Numbered from the stretch's first letter, positions 11,183-23,959 are shown. The stretch is DNA of 64,000 nt from Datnioides undecimradiatus (GCA_008933995.1 WARS01000090.1:3145925-3209924), one strand, 5' to 3'. The notes: generated by a model not told the origin, from the sequence alone. Made by a program: numbers and translations.

Positions 11183-12487
11183 GTCAGTACTAAAAGGGTC
11201 AACATGGATTCCTATGACACGCGCTTTTAACCCTCACCTCTGCCCTAAATTGTGACTGGCTAAGGCGATTCAGTCACATATTGATATGTTTCTGTTTCCT
11301 CTGAAGGCAGAATTACACAATTGCGCGCACTTGTTAGCGTGTAACTCACACGGAGTAGCAATTTAAGTGCATGTTTGCTTTTATTTGTAACCGACACAAA
11401 GGGTTTACATGTCAAAGCAGCAACATTTCATAGAAAACAAGCTGTAATTTGTACAGCACAGTACAAAGGATCCAGGTAATAAGTGCAAATTACCTTTGAA
11501 AGGTTTTATCCGTTCTGATTCCCTTATTGTTTTTGTTTATTTATCCACTCTCTTCATAAAACAGAACATTTGACCTGGTTTCAGATTGTGTCTTGCAGTA
11601 ATGTAATGTATTTACATAGGTGCGTCCATAAGTTTACTGTTTTTAAGTTTCCAAGCCATGCCAGAAAAACAAACAAGCATACTTACAGGCTGCGATGAGG
11701 TTAAATGGTTTTTACAAGCCAACTGTGAGGCATTTCGGTCTGAGACAGATGGTTTTCAGCCAGGCACAAAGAAAATCTCTGAAGTTATGAAAGCGTACTG
11801 AATTTTTTCATGTTCTATATTAATACAGCTCGGAAATGACTAATGTAACTCTTTTTCTGAGAGCGAGATGAGATGATGAACTCTTATGTCTCTGCTATGA
11901 GTATGGCACTTAAGCCAGGAGGCAATGAGGTTACTGTTTGCATTAAGACTGAAAGCAAGACGGCTAGCTGAGCTCTCCGCAGAGTTCGTCAAGAAAATAT
12001 GCAAAGTATTTCTGATCAGCAAAGACATATGTCATTTTTTCATATGTGCACAAACCAAAAAAAACACTGTAATCAAGTTATAAGTTACAGTTAAGTACTG
12101 AGACCATTTCTCTAAGAACGACGGTCAGTCCACCCGTCCACCGGCTGTGATGCTGGTTGCCAGATACAAATGGTGACCACAGGCTTTTGAATAGATCTCT
12201 GTACAGGCAAGATGGTACCAACCCGTCTGACAGTAAGACTCGGAGTAAGTAGCTACTTCTAAAACCACAAACTTGTTTTTACTTTGCTGTTTGTGTACAA
12301 GAGACAGGGTGTTAATTAGACTATAGAGGTGTTGATAGGCATATTTCTGAGCTTTGGATGGATCCAGACAAGCTGTTCCTCGTGTTCCCAGTCTTTATTC
12401 CAAGCTAAGCTCGTCTCCTCCCAGCCTTGTGTTGAACTGTTTCTTTAAAAGTGGGATTTTTTTTTGTGTTTGAACTCCTTTTCTCAG
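11183..12487 (+). other. maml3: maml3 intron 2
   Basis: This 1305-bp phase-0 intron has GTCAGT at its 5' end and TTTTCTCAG at its 3' end. It is unique, AT-rich sequence except for a worn interspersed repeat fragment at 12322-12414, which ends about 75 nt before exon 3. It splits a region that I believe lies within a single large exon in mammals. No RNA gene or other coding region was seen. Confidence 0.85.
12322..12414 (+). mobile_element. Interspersed repeat fragment, GCTAAGCTAAGCTAA family
   Basis: TATAGAGGTGTTGATAGGC, then GAGCTTTGGATGGATCCAGACAAG, then CCCAGTCTTTATTCCAAGCT is a diverged copy of the same family as 4195-4325 and 37150-37240. It ends about 75 nt before exon 3. Confidence 0.5.
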
Positions 12488-13432
12488 GTCCGACCATCAT
12501 CGTCAGGCCCTCAGTTTGCCACCACTGCCAATGGAACGCCTCCACAGCAACCTTTGCAGCAGTCTCCAGCCGTTGCTATGGCATCAGGTTCCCCATTGCA
12601 CAACTGCGTGGCTCGCTCCCCTCAGACCCCAACCCAGGCTCAGACGCAAGCAGTCTCTAGGCCTGGGAATGGATACATGATGAACCCAGGCCCAGGGGTC
12701 AGCCAGGCAGGCACAGGACCCGGGGCGGCTGGGGTTGCCCCTGGAGGCCAGCCTGTAGGGCCAGTGACACCTGAACTTTCTCCAGCAGAGCAGCTAAAAG
12801 CAATGGCCCAGCAACGTGCTAAACTGCTGCAGCAGAAGCAGCAGCAGCAACAAGCAGCTAACTGGTCGCCTGCAGGAGCTCCAACCAGTCCCTATAACTC
12901 TGGTCCCTTTAACCAAGACAAACCCAACAGCCCCATGATGTACCCACCGCAAGCCTTTAACACACCACAGGGCCCTCTAGTGGCTGGAATGGCCCCCAAC
13001 AATGGGCCCAAAGCCCCCATGAACAACTACCTCCCTCACAACCACATGGGCATGATGGGCCAGCAGCAGCCAAACAGCATCAACCAGACCACCCTGTCCA
13101 AGCAACAGCAGCAACAGCAGCAGCAAACGGCAGCCATGTTGTCCTATAACAACACCAAACCGCTGAGTCACTTCAGCGGCAGCGGGGTTGATCACATAGG
13201 CCAGAGGATGACTCCACCCATGGGAGGGAACAATCAGGTTAAGAACCCCATGATGCCTCCCTACATGGGTGGTGGGGGCGGTGGGGGGCAGGGTGCAGGG
13301 CCAGGGCAGACCCAAGGGCCAATCCCAGGACAGACGGCCCACCTGAGTGAGGAGCAGAAGAGAATGTTGCTGATGAAGCAGAAAGTGTTGAACCAGAACA
13401 TGCCATACAGCGCAATGCAGCCTCATGGACAG
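12488..13432 (+). CDS. maml3: MAML3 exon 3: Gln/Pro/Met-rich central region
   Basis: This exon encodes 315 residues, window residues 249-563. It joins exon 2 in frame: ...GSPQ|VRPSSSGPQF, matching human MAML3 GSPQ-ARPSSSGPPF as I recall it. Family landmarks in order, by exon residue, are SPQTP (44-48), RPGNGYMMNP (58-67), SPAEQLKAMAQQRAKL (98-113), a short Q5 run (118-122), PNSPMMYP (146-153), NNYLPHNHM (179-187), Q8 (206-213), NTKPLSHF (222-229), QRMTPP (239-244), Gly7 (261-267) and HLSEEQKRMLLMKQK (285-299). The region is disordered and low in complexity, and is thought to act as a transactivation scaffold. The human protein has much longer glutamine runs in this part and a polyQ where the Gly7 lies. 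The acceptor ends TTTTCTCAG|G and the donor is CAG|GTAAGG. The length is a multiple of three and both ends are phase 0, so the exon could be skipped in frame. Confidence 0.93.
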
Positions 13433-14402
13433 GTAAGGGAACAGTTTGATGTTCACCATCGCCATTGTCAATCAGTGCAGATTGGCAAAGTTGCTGGCGT
13501 TGCATTGGTGCAGTTCACATGTGGGCAATGCCGTTGCCTCAGTGTTTGCTCAGGACGAAGTTTTCCTTCAGCTGTAATTTGTCTTCTTCAGATGCAGGCA
13601 GAGAGCAATTACTGTGGAGATGAGAGCCATGTTTTTATGCGATGACCTCGGTCTGAGAACAAAACACCCTACAGTTTTTGCTTGTCAAGGAGCATGAGAT
13701 GCTAGCCGTCCACCAGAGGGTTCCTATAAAGTATACTTTACAGTTAACTTGGACTAAATTTGCACAGAGAATGCCGGAAAGCAAGGACTGAAAAATAAAA
13801 ATACGAGCTTATTTTCAACATTTGACCGGGACAGATTACGGAAAATGGTTTGCTGTTTTATAAAACCATCCAGAGGTGCAGCAAGGGAAGGTAAAATGGC
13901 GGTAGTTGCCCCAGCAACAAGCCTGGGCTGGGAATAGGCATAGGAAAATGGCCTGTCGAGAGTGTATTGATGCCTCTGCAACACTAGCAGCACTGATAGC
14001 CCCCCCCCCACAACCCCACCGCTCTTTCTTCCCCAGACACAAAAGCGCATGCACTCACACACCACGCCAAACACCAAAGCTAAACGGCTCCTTAGCTCAT
14101 ATCCCCAATCTGTCACAGCTGACTGATGGCTGAGATTGGACCACTAAGCCAAGCTAGCTGCTGTCATTACCGAAAGCCCACCTCGGGCAGTTTGTTTCCC
14201 GAGCCCAGCGACCAGCACAACCCACTCTGAACGCTCCAGTAGTTCAGCCAGGTGTCAGGTGTCCTTAATAATCCACCGGACGGGCGACGCTAAGGAAGTG
14301 TGGGTGGACTATAACAAATAAACACCTACACAAGTGAAACATCACACTTCTCACGCTGTTGCTCATTATCTCAGGGCCATTGTATTATCGTCAATAGAAA
14401 GC

Positions 14403-14405
14403 GTG

Positions 14406-14437
<32 letters not shown>
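14403..14437. repeat. (GT)n microsatellite
   Basis: GT repeat with one TT interruption. A (CTC)n trinucleotide array follows at 14543-14570. Confidence 0.95.
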
Positions 14438-14542
14438 CTTGTTGATGAGGCACATGTCAGTGCTGCCTCCTTCCACCTTTATCTCTCTGTCTCTCTCACT
14501 CTGCATCCCTTGTGTTCATGATATGGCTACAGTCAGTCAGTC

Positions 14543-14575
14543 ACCTCCTCCTCCTCCTCCTCCTCCGCCTCCCCT
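14543..14575. repeat. (CTC)n trinucleotide repeat
   Basis: Eight or more tandem CTC units with one CGC variant near the end. Confidence 0.9.
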
Positions 14576-15261
14576 CTGGTGATCTCTACGTCTTCTGTCC
14601 TGCTCCTCCTTCCTCCCCCTCTCCTCCTCCTCCTTCTCCCTCTGCCAGAGACACTCAGCACCAATAAAGGAGCAGATTTATTAATATGGGGCCTTTGTGG
14701 CTGCTGCCTGGAGGGCTGTGTGTTTGTGTGCGTAAGTGAGCGAGTGCGAGTCCGTGCACATGTATGTTTGTGTGTGTTTCATAGATTTGGGTAGAGGGTG
14801 GGGGTGGGTGAGGGAGGCAGGGTATAAGGGGAAGGAGAGATTTATTTGAGTGAGCAGAGGAGAATTGGAGACCGGGAAGAGAGAGAGAGAGAGAGAGAGA
14901 GGAGAGGGATGTGCAGAGAAGAAAAAGAACGACTTAAAGGAGAAAGGCAAATGCAGAAAGAGGGAGATTTATTGTAGAGTGAGGATGGAGCATATTAAAA
15001 AGAGCGAGTCAAGGGCCTGGAAAGAGAGAAATAAGTGAGCAATGCAGAATGAAATGCAAAATACTCACTGTGCTACATGCATCTAGTCACACCGGCCTCA
15101 AATAATAGACATTAAGAGATGAGCTATAAAGCATGGAACAGAAATCCCTGTGTGCTGTTCTTCGAGCAGTTCGTCATAGCGGTCTTTTATTAGGGTTTTA
15201 AGTGGATGCAAATGAGCTTTACATTAATATTTACAGGCTGTAGAGAGCTGGTGGTTACACT

Positions 15262-15575
15262 TAAAGGGGAAGTCCACCGGTTTTACACGTCAAGATTGGC
15301 CTCTAGTCACGGGCCTGCGAAATCAGTTTAGTGTCTTCAGCTTTGTCAAGTCTGACAAATTAACTTTAATGACGTCACAGTGATGGCATTTTTGTTTTAG
15401 ATGCTAGTTTTTGACAAAAAAAAAAAAAAATCAGTATCACAGACTGGGAATGTAAAGTTTGAATGGCAGGGATGGTGCAAAAAAGGCCCAATCAGATTGC
15501 ATTATGGGAAGTGTTTTTGAGCTTGTTTCAAAGTAGGGCCTTGAGGTCTCTAAATATATTTTAAACTGTGAAAGT
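15262..15575 (+). mobile_element. Interspersed repeat (AAAGGGGAAGTCCACC family)
   Basis: It starts with TTAAAGGGGAAGTCCACCGG. TTTTACACGTCAA, AAGTCTGACAAATTAAC, TAATGACGTCACAGTGATGG and ATTGCATTATGGGAAGTGT follow in order, a block order I recall from a common percomorph repeat of unknown class. An internal A run (15416-15430) interrupts it. Confidence 0.5.
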
Positions 15576-17453
15576 AAGTTAATTACAAGCGCCATCACAG
15601 AGACGTCTCATATTAGTCTGAATAGGCAGTGTTTGTTTAGCCTAAAAAGAGGTCTTGGCAATCAGCTCTTTAATATTAGAGTTTTCAGACCATCTGTGCC
15701 CAAATTGTAGGCGCATTGGACAAAAAGCTGCAAACTTATTCAGTATGTCAAGGTGAGAAATCTTGAAAATAATGACAACACATGCCAAATGCAACAAACC
15801 AGGAGGTGCCACAGTTAAAAGCTGAAATGAACCGATATGAAAACAGTGCTGCTCTTTTCTTTTTTTTCCCCTGCCCCACACGAGATCTTTAATTGCTTGG
15901 TCTGATGTTTTAAAGAGCAGTGTTTATTATAATGATTGCGTTTAGATATATTCAACACTGTTCCCGCTGCGTAGCTAGCATATTGCCTTAGTAACTAATG
16001 CTAGTATTAGCGACGCTTTCACCACTGCTTATTATCTGCGTGTTCTGTCTAGCACATAGAGATCCCATGCTTCAATAACAATTTCTGCCTTCTTTAGTAA
16101 ACCTGTTCGTGACTTTCTCTCTTTTTGTACAAGTGCTGTGTTTAAAGAACACGTTCTCTCGTAGTCTAAGTGCCTTTGTTTCGTTTATAGCCAGCCAGGT
16201 AAAGTGGTGTCTGCTCAGTCTGAAGCTCTGCTGGATGAGCAGTGGTTTTATGTGATCGTGTGTGTGTTTATATTTCTTGTTGTTGGAGTAAATTGTGCTG
16301 ATGTGTTGATATCCCCTGAGACACCTTTGGTAATGGTGTTTGTGTGAGGGTGAAGTGATACTGGCTGTGTTTGGATTCTGTTTTCTTTGTCTGCATTAGT
16401 ATGTGTACATTAGCCTTTGGCTTTGTGTGTGTGTGTGTGTGTGTGTGTCTCTCGTCTCAAAGGTGGTGCTTAACCATCACTGTGTCTGTGCGCCATCCTC
16501 TCTCTGTTTGTGTGTGTGTCTCTCTCTCTGTGTGTGTAGGCTAATCCAGTTAGCAGCTGCTCGGGGAAACTTCAGCCTCGCTCCTCAAAAGCTCGTTAGT
16601 CAAGCTTTAATTGTTGCTCCCTCGCTTTGCATATCGCCATGGCGCTAATTTATGCCCGTTGTCGCGGTTACCGTCGCCACGGTGGTGGATGTCTCAGTGG
16701 AAGCAGCAAGTGGGGGGGGGGGCAAAGGCGCGTGCATGAGCCTGTGTCAGATGCTTGTGTGACTTGTCTGCGCGTGACGGATGATGCTGTCGCTTCGTCG
16801 TGTGTGTCTGTGTGTAGCAAGACGATTGCGAGACGGATGAGGCTTGCTGCACACGTGTGCGTGCAGCTGTGTGAAGCTGGCAGCGTGTGGGCGGGTCTCC
16901 GGGGTTATCTGAGTGATGATTGGATGAGAATGGATTGACAGGTGTTGGCCTCAGAGGAGGGCTTCTGGTGTCATCCTGATAAATTGGGCCGGGAAGTTTG
17001 ATTGTGTGTGTTTGTGCGTATGTATATCTGTGCGAGAGAGCGCATGAGCACCCCCCCGCGCGCGCGTGTGTGAGCGGAAACGAGCGCATGCGTGTGTGAG
17101 CGCGCGAGGGAGATCACGGTGTCACACACAGACTGCAGTGCACCAAGGAGCCGACGCCGGTGCTAATAGCCCTGTAAGTCACGACACCTGCCCCCTCACA
17201 CGTGTACACACGCACGCGCGCACGCACTAAAACACACACACACACACTCAACAAATAAACAGGCTCTGGAAAACACCCACCGGCATGCTCACTCTTCTGC
17301 CAAAGCCCCTCCTGCTTCCCACCTTCTCCGCCCCTCGCTCTTTCCAGCGGTAAAGCCCCTCTCATCATCCTCGCTCCTCCTTTTCATCCCCTTCTCTATC
17401 CTCATCTGCTCAGAACCCTGACCTCCACAAGGTCTCAGCGGGGGCAGACTAAG

Positions 17454-17484
<31 letters not shown>

Positions 17485-18863
17485 ATGCTGAACTCGAACC
17501 CTACCAAGTCACTGAACTGAAATCACTGGCTTGTTGTAGCTCTATAATACCCGTCCTTTATCAGTATCATGTATAATGGAGCTCAGTGTTGCAGGAAAAT
17601 GTTTTCTTGAAGCTTGTATCACAAACTGTAAGTGAATGTCAGTAAATGACAGTCATCTCTTTCTTTCTGCAGTCGTTCCCAGAGTGTGTACTCGAGGTCC
17701 TGCACCTTTCTTTCTTTCTTTCCGTTCAAATGGAAGCTAATTTTACATGTGAATAGAGCAAAATAAATACATATACCATTTAGCATAGCATACCTTTAGC
17801 AGCACAAAGCTGCATCCTTCTTTAAAACAGAAAAACTATGATGGCTTTACAGCGATGGTATTTGTTTTGTTCGTTTATTTGAATAGCTATGGTGTCATTT
17901 ACAGACGGCCCGGTTGCACGAACGCACGTGGCTTTGCGTGAATCCGTAAACGAGCCAGTTGTCGCTCTCTTTGTTGGCGCAGAAACGCAGAAAATCAGTG
18001 AGCTGCGTTGGAGTTGACTCAAGTTACGCGTTAGCTTAACTCACAGTAAGGCAGCGGAGGCAAAACGTCAGCATCATAGTTTAAGATCGGCTTCTCTGTG
18101 CTGCCCTGAATTAAATTCAGAAAGCGTAGTTGTCATTAGTCCATAATTGATATTTTTAAAAAAGAGATGGCCCTATTAAACGAAGAATAAATTGATATAT
18201 AAAGATTAATTAATCCTTTTAGCCATAGACATGATTTTAATAATAAAAGCTATTACAAACCACAAACTACATCAATTAAGGTTTATTATAATTCAGTGCT
18301 GTTTGATATGTTTTTTTCTTTGTTTACAATTTGCTATTTTTACGATTACTTATTTTTCTTTTACTCGATCAGGATTTTTTTTTTTTTTTTTGCAGTCGCT
18401 GATTGCTAGTTGTTATTGAGACTAATTTCATTTTTAAGTGTTTCGAGTTTAGTTTTCAAGTGGTCAATAGATTCAGTGTAGCCAGATGTGAGGGTTTCGC
18501 AAAATTAGGGAATTTATGTTGCTCTCCGTTTATGGGGAATTTTAAAACTCCCAGATATGGAGGTCCGCATCGGCTGCAGAATGATGTGCCTGGCTCTGTT
18601 ACACAGCACGTGGTGAAGGATGGAGGTAAAGGGCATCGAGGGGAGGGAAAGAGAAGAACTGGGGACAGCAAACCAAGAAATCTCTCTCTCTCTCTCTCCT
18701 TCCTCCATCCATCCCCACGAGCAGGAGATATTACCTTCCCTCCCGCCCTCACTCACGCACACACATTTTATCTCCTGCTCACTCTGTCACCCCCCCCAAC
18801 ACACCACACACACACACACACACACTCTTCCTTGTCACACACACACAAGTAAGTGAGTACTGC

Positions 18864-18898
<35 letters not shown>

Positions 18899-18957
18899 CA
18901 CACGTGTCAGGGCTTGAGCTGAGCTGCTCTCAGATCCTGTAGAGAGGCTCTGAAGAT

Positions 18958-19055
18958 GGTGGTGGTGGTGGTGGGGGGGGGTGCAGTGGGAGGGTTGGGG
19001 GCAGGTTGTGAAGGGGTGTTTGGGTGGAGAGGAGAGGTGGAGGGGGCAGGGTGGA
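18958..19055 (+). repeat. (GGT)n and G-rich stretch with G-quadruplex potential
   Basis: GGT repeats lead into a run of 9 G and then GGGAGGG, TTGGGGG, AGGGG, GGG and AGGGGG runs. More than four G-runs of three or more lie within 50 bp on the sense strand, so both the DNA and the intronic RNA could form a G-quadruplex. Confidence 0.7.
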
Positions 19056-19750
19056 GACTGCTGTGTTCTAGTGTGTATTTGCTCTGTCTCCCTCTCTCTC
19101 TGTCCCTCCTGAGATGCTTCCTGTTAGGACAAACACAAGACAAACAGCTCTCTCCGTGCTCCTGCTGGCCGTTTTTTGCTTTTTGTTTTTTTTCATATCT
19201 GCTCTCGTCGCTTCCTCTTTCTCCTCTCCTCTCGTCACCTCTCCTCCTCTGCTGCTCACATTTCCTTTCCTTTCCCAGACCCTCCCTCCATCCTCTTCCA
19301 CCCTCCCTCGACCTCCTCCATGCCTCCTTAACCACTCTTCCTCTCCTGTGCTTAGAGGGAGCTGTTAGTGCCGAGCTCCACTTCACTACTCCCGATCAAT
19401 AATAAGTGTGTGTGCCTGTGTGTGTGTGTATCATTGGCTCTGTATGTTTTTAATATACAGTATATAAATGCTTATGTGTGTATGTGCTCTCATACTATAC
19501 TGTGTACAGTGGGTATTTATGTGTTTTACGTCTGTTTGTGTGCAGTATAAGTTATGTAAGATTGTGTGTGTATGATACATTGTAAGCATCCCCGTGATAG
19601 TGAGTGTATTATGCAAATATGTAGATAAGAGTGGGTGGGCATGTAAGTGTGTGTTTATGTATCTATATGTCTTTGTGTGTGTGTGTGAGTGAGGCATCGG
19701 CAGCAGTGGGAGGGAAAACAATTCCCAGGGTCCCCCGGCCCCCACCGCAC

Positions 19751-19751
<1 letters not shown>

Positions 19752-19784
<33 letters not shown>

Positions 19785-19795
19785 CACACACACAC
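19752..19795. repeat. (CA)n microsatellite
   Basis: CA repeat with one interruption near 19782. Confidence 0.95.
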
Positions 19796-20369
19796 GCCCC
19801 ACCAAAGCTGTTTGGTTCACTCCGACAGCGCCAGAGCAAACACACTGAGACAGACCATCTCCACCCATTCGACACGCCCTGGGGGTGTGAATACAGGGTT
19901 GGAGAGGAAATATCAATACTCACCTCCACCAACAGGCTGCTTTTTCTGAGGAATGTCACTGTATGGTAGAGCGTTTAATGCCAGCGAGTGTGTTTGTGTG
20001 TGCGTCTGTAATCAAGCCCTCTCTCATATTAACCTCATCTGCAGTATTGACCTGCCGGCCTCACTGTGTGGGAAACCAGTCATGACACAGTGCGTCTGCA
20101 GGCACACGGTGTCTGAGTGTATGCGACTTGAAGTGTGTGCATATGTAGAATAGCAAGCATAGCCAAGCGTGCGTGCGTGTGTGTGTGTTTGTGGGTGCAT
20201 GCGTGTGTGCATGTGCATTGGGGGTGAGGTTGTGTTTGTGTGCACGTGTGTGGTGGGGGAGTAGATCATTCTTATGCTGTGTCTGTGGGCCAAAGGGAGG
20301 GAGGAAGGGAGATGCAGTCAGAAGGCTGCATACTAAACAGACTGCTGTCACCCCGCCAGCACCTCACAA

Positions 20370-20404
<35 letters not shown>

Positions 20405-20499
20405 GAAACATAAATGCATGCTTGGTTGCTCTACCTCTTATATACACACTCGCAAACAGTCCACACACACGGAGACACACAGAAAGACATGCGCGCACC

Positions 20500-20504
<5 letters not shown>

Positions 20505-20539
<35 letters not shown>

Positions 20540-20689
20540 GACACACTCTCTCCTCATGCCAGCTCAAACTTTGGCTGCCTTGCTCGGCTGCCGGTTGCCA
20601 TGGCAACCATTGCCCACAGCACCTTGCAGCCCAAATCAATGGCAGCTCCAAGACAAGGGTAGGCAGGGGCAGCTTTTTGTGTGTGTGAG

Positions 20690-20728
<39 letters not shown>
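20505..20728. repeat. Facing (CA)n and (GT)n arms
   Basis: CA repeat at 20505-20535 and GT repeat at 20693-20728 are complementary, separated by about 157 bp of mostly unique sequence. In the intron RNA these could form a hairpin stem of about 30 bp. Confidence 0.85.
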
Positions 20729-20730
<2 letters not shown>

Positions 20731-21242
20731 ACGCGACAGCTTGTCTCTGTCCAAATGTTCCAGGCTATAAGCAGGTTGTACTTGTGTATAGTTTAGTGAT
20801 AAATATGGCATAAGGCTCGGCTGCAGATTGCATTAACAGCGCACTATCAGTGTTGTACAAGTTGGATATGAGCCTGGAATAAACAGAATACCATTTTTTG
20901 GGACATGTTGAGGGAGATGGAAGGGAAAACAGTTGGCTATTAGAAGGAGTACGAGGTCAGTCCATTAATTTCGAGTAATAACGTGTTTGTCCCGAGTCGC
21001 TAATCACCTTGTTTGTGTTGATGACTCTAAATGTGGCCACCATGCCAAGTTGACACACACACACACACACACACACAAAGACAAACGCGAGGGACGACAC
21101 AGATGTGACCCCGCCCTTGTCCTCAAAATGCACCCCATCCTCCCCATCTGCTCAGTCAGATGCTAACACACACACGCACACGCACACATTTGCCACTTAC
21201 CATGAACACCACTCACCACTGTTTAGTGACATGCTCCAGCAG

Positions 21243-21244
<2 letters not shown>

Positions 21245-21294
<50 letters not shown>
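21245..21294. repeat. (CA)n microsatellite, 50 bp
   Basis: Uninterrupted CA repeat; one of the longest in the window. Confidence 0.95.
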
Positions 21295-21296
<2 letters not shown>

Positions 21297-21369
21297 AACA
21301 AAAGCAGCCAGTCTTGTAAAGTCATACGGTTCACCCAGGTGTGTCTGTCTGAGTCTTTGCAGCCGTTCA

Positions 21370-21411
21370 CCCCCACCCCACCTTACCCCATCTTACCCCA
21401 CCATACCCATC
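21370..21411 (-). repeat. C-rich array with G-quadruplex potential on the minus strand
   Basis: Four or more runs of four to five C separated by 1-7 bases (CACCCCCACCCCACCTTACC, then CCATCTTACCCCACC). The minus strand can form a G-quadruplex and the plus strand an i-motif. Confidence 0.65.
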
Positions 21412-22484
21412 CCACACGTCTATCACTCTCCCACTGTCATCTCTCCTCTGTGTGGGCTGAAAGAAGGAGGGAAAGAGCGGGGGAGGCAGACAGAGGGGGT
21501 GCAGGACAGAGGGAGGTGCGCTAAGGCTCTTTGAGGATTAGTTTGAGAATTTTGACTCTGTCTTACAGAGGAGAAAGGAAGTGGCGGTGGCGGCGGTGTT
21601 GGAAGGGGTAGATTGACTCCTTGGAGCAATTTACCTCAAACAGCTCCGACACAGCTAATCCGCTCTTAAAGGAGCCTAATCCAACAGTCTTGTACCTGAT
21701 ACTGAGAGAAGAGAGAAAAGGAGAGTGGCAGGAGGAAGACAGGAAAACTGTGGTGGGGGGGTGGGTGCAGTGGGTTTGGGAGAGAGCACAGGAAGAGAGG
21801 CGTGTCAAACTGTTTGTTTACTCCAAACAAAAATAAAATTTGCACGTTCGAATGCAGTGCAAATGCTAAATGTGAGATCGAAAAGACAATAAGTTTCACT
21901 CGTGCACTGACATGTTCTTGCAGCACTGCTAGCAAAAATTATTTGACGATCAGTACGAAGTCGATCAATTTCTAGGTTCACCACGTATTGACCTTTCCCA
22001 GTCACTGTTAAAAAGAAGCAGAGAATCACAAAAAGGTGCCAGTACGCTTAAACCGACGTGCCTGTCAGACTGTTCTTCTCTCTGTTCGTACGACTATACG
22101 TGTCATTTTTAATGCTGCGTGTTCAAATAAGTGCAACTCCATAAACCGTCTGCAAGTGCACGGTTACTCTGCCACGTCAGGTATACCGCTGCCTTAACAC
22201 CATAATAACAGTTGTTGGCTGTTCCACGCGGACGCTGACGATTGATGGCAAGAGACCGTGAAGCTGCCGTTCACTGGCTACTGCCACTTAACAACTGCAC
22301 AACATCTGTCCTGTGAAACAAAGTCCAATGACCAACTTGCTCCTCTTGGAAGTTAACGCCGATTATGCTTGTCCTCTGTTGTATAGTGTCCCAAAGTTAA
22401 CAATAAGCCACACAGAAACTGCTTTTTTGCGTGTTTACGAATGTGTTATCAGTTAGTGATGTGCCAGAACTGTACAAGTTGGCA

Positions 22485-22552
22485 GTTTTAATTATTATTA
22501 GTATTAGAATCAGTATTAGTATTAATATTAGTATTAGTTTTAGTAGTATTTT
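22485..22552. repeat. Imperfect (ATTAGT)n repeat
   Basis: TATTAG units recur about ten times with single-base changes, giving an AT-rich hexanucleotide-like array. Confidence 0.8.
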
Positions 22553-23751
22553 GTTGTTGTAATGATGTAAGGAAAGCTGGCCCACACTTAACCCCTATAT
22601 TAGCCACAAAGTCCAGTCTTTAATGTTTTAATGTGATTTAATAGCAAATGGCTAATGTGCCAGTAGGTTACAGGGCTTGTTCGCTCAGTCAGGAACAGGA
22701 AATGAGTTTATTTTCAGTTTAGTCAAGAAGCACACAGGATTTGTTTCATCAACGTCTGCGTCTATCACGAGTTGAACTCTTAACTCTGCGCCCGCTGGCA
22801 CATTTTAAAAGTGTCACGGCACGAAACGAGGCTCAAATCAGCGTCTCCTCTGCTGACAAATCACATCATCTGCGTTTATGGGGGCAGGCCTGCTACTGAT
22901 GCTTATCCACCCTTCCAGTGCTCGGTGCAGCTGCTAAAACAAGCAGGTAATACGATCCTTAACATGAAGTAATGCGACATGTAATGAGTGCAGCTAAATT
23001 TTGTTTGAAAGCTTTAACAGAGAGCTGGAGAGATGGCGACGGGGAGGGAGAGAGAGAGACGGAGAAAGAGTGGGTGATTGAATGGTAAAACAGAAGGAAT
23101 GAATGAGCGGACTGGCACGGAGGAATCGTGAGTCACACATTAGCGGGGCAATAAGGTATGGATAAGCGGGCTGGGCTGGAAAAAGAGGAGCGTATGAGAA
23201 CATGGAGATGGAAACTGGTCGCAGCGTGAGGAAGATCACATGGTGCTGTTACGAGCAGAGAGGAAGGGAAAAAGAGCGACGCGGAGACAAAGACGGTGCG
23301 AGTAACCTACATACAGCTGTCCACGCGACAGCGGGGCAGGCGGAGAGCAGGAGGGGACTGAGCGGTTTGATTGAGGAGCTGGAGACGGAGCGAGTGATGG
23401 TCTCTCATTAGAGCTCTGAGGCAGGCCGGGGATCTGCAGACGCACACACACACACACACACACACGCGCGCACGCTTGGAGGAAACACACCTCGAAACGT
23501 GCTCACACGTCTCTTCTTCCTCTCTCCTTTCTAGAGATTTGCTTTGTGGTGATGGGAGGGGCTGCATGTTTCTACTGTGTTTACTTCCTGACTTCCCTAA
23601 CCCTCCGCTCCTTTCTCCTCTGCATCCTCTCACCCCCCGGGTACCCAAGCGCCACCCCTCTGTATATCACTCTCCACCTCCTCCTCTCATGCTGTTTTCT
23701 CCCCCCCCCTCCCCCAGTTCCTCTCTCTCTCTCCGGTGTGCTGTGTATTTC

Positions 23752-23770
23752 AAAAAAAAAAAAAAAAAAA
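23752..23770 (+). repeat. A19 homopolymer after a pyrimidine-rich stretch
   Basis: A run of 19 A follows a C/T-rich segment. It could be the tail of a lost retroposed sequence, but no parent is recognisable. Confidence 0.8.
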
Positions 23771-23922
23771 GAAGCCAAATAAACTTGAACCCCAGGAAGG
23801 TGATTGATGGTTGCGCAAAGCTTCCTCTCTCCATCTCTTTCCTTTTTCCTCCTGTCTTTATTCCCACACTCCCTACCCTCCACTCTCCTCTCTCCCTCTG
23901 GCACTGTGGCTCCCCCTCGTTT

Positions 23923-23924
<2 letters not shown>

Positions 23925-23959
<35 letters not shown>
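23925..23959. repeat. (CA)n microsatellite
   Basis: Uninterrupted CA repeat of 35 bp. Confidence 0.95.

Noticed and set aside
20067-20074. TGTGGGAA sites that fit the CSL/RBPJ consensus (20067, 27844, and minus strand 1759-1766), suggesting Notch feedback on maml3
   Set aside because: About four such 8-mers are expected by chance in 64 kb on two strands, and these are scattered and not paired.
20418-20813. 131- and 171-residue open frames at 20173-20813
   Set aside because: Mostly CA and GT repeat translations (Thr-His, Cys-Val). Similar cases occur at 2453-3025, 7361-7762, 19431-19969 and 27379-27828.
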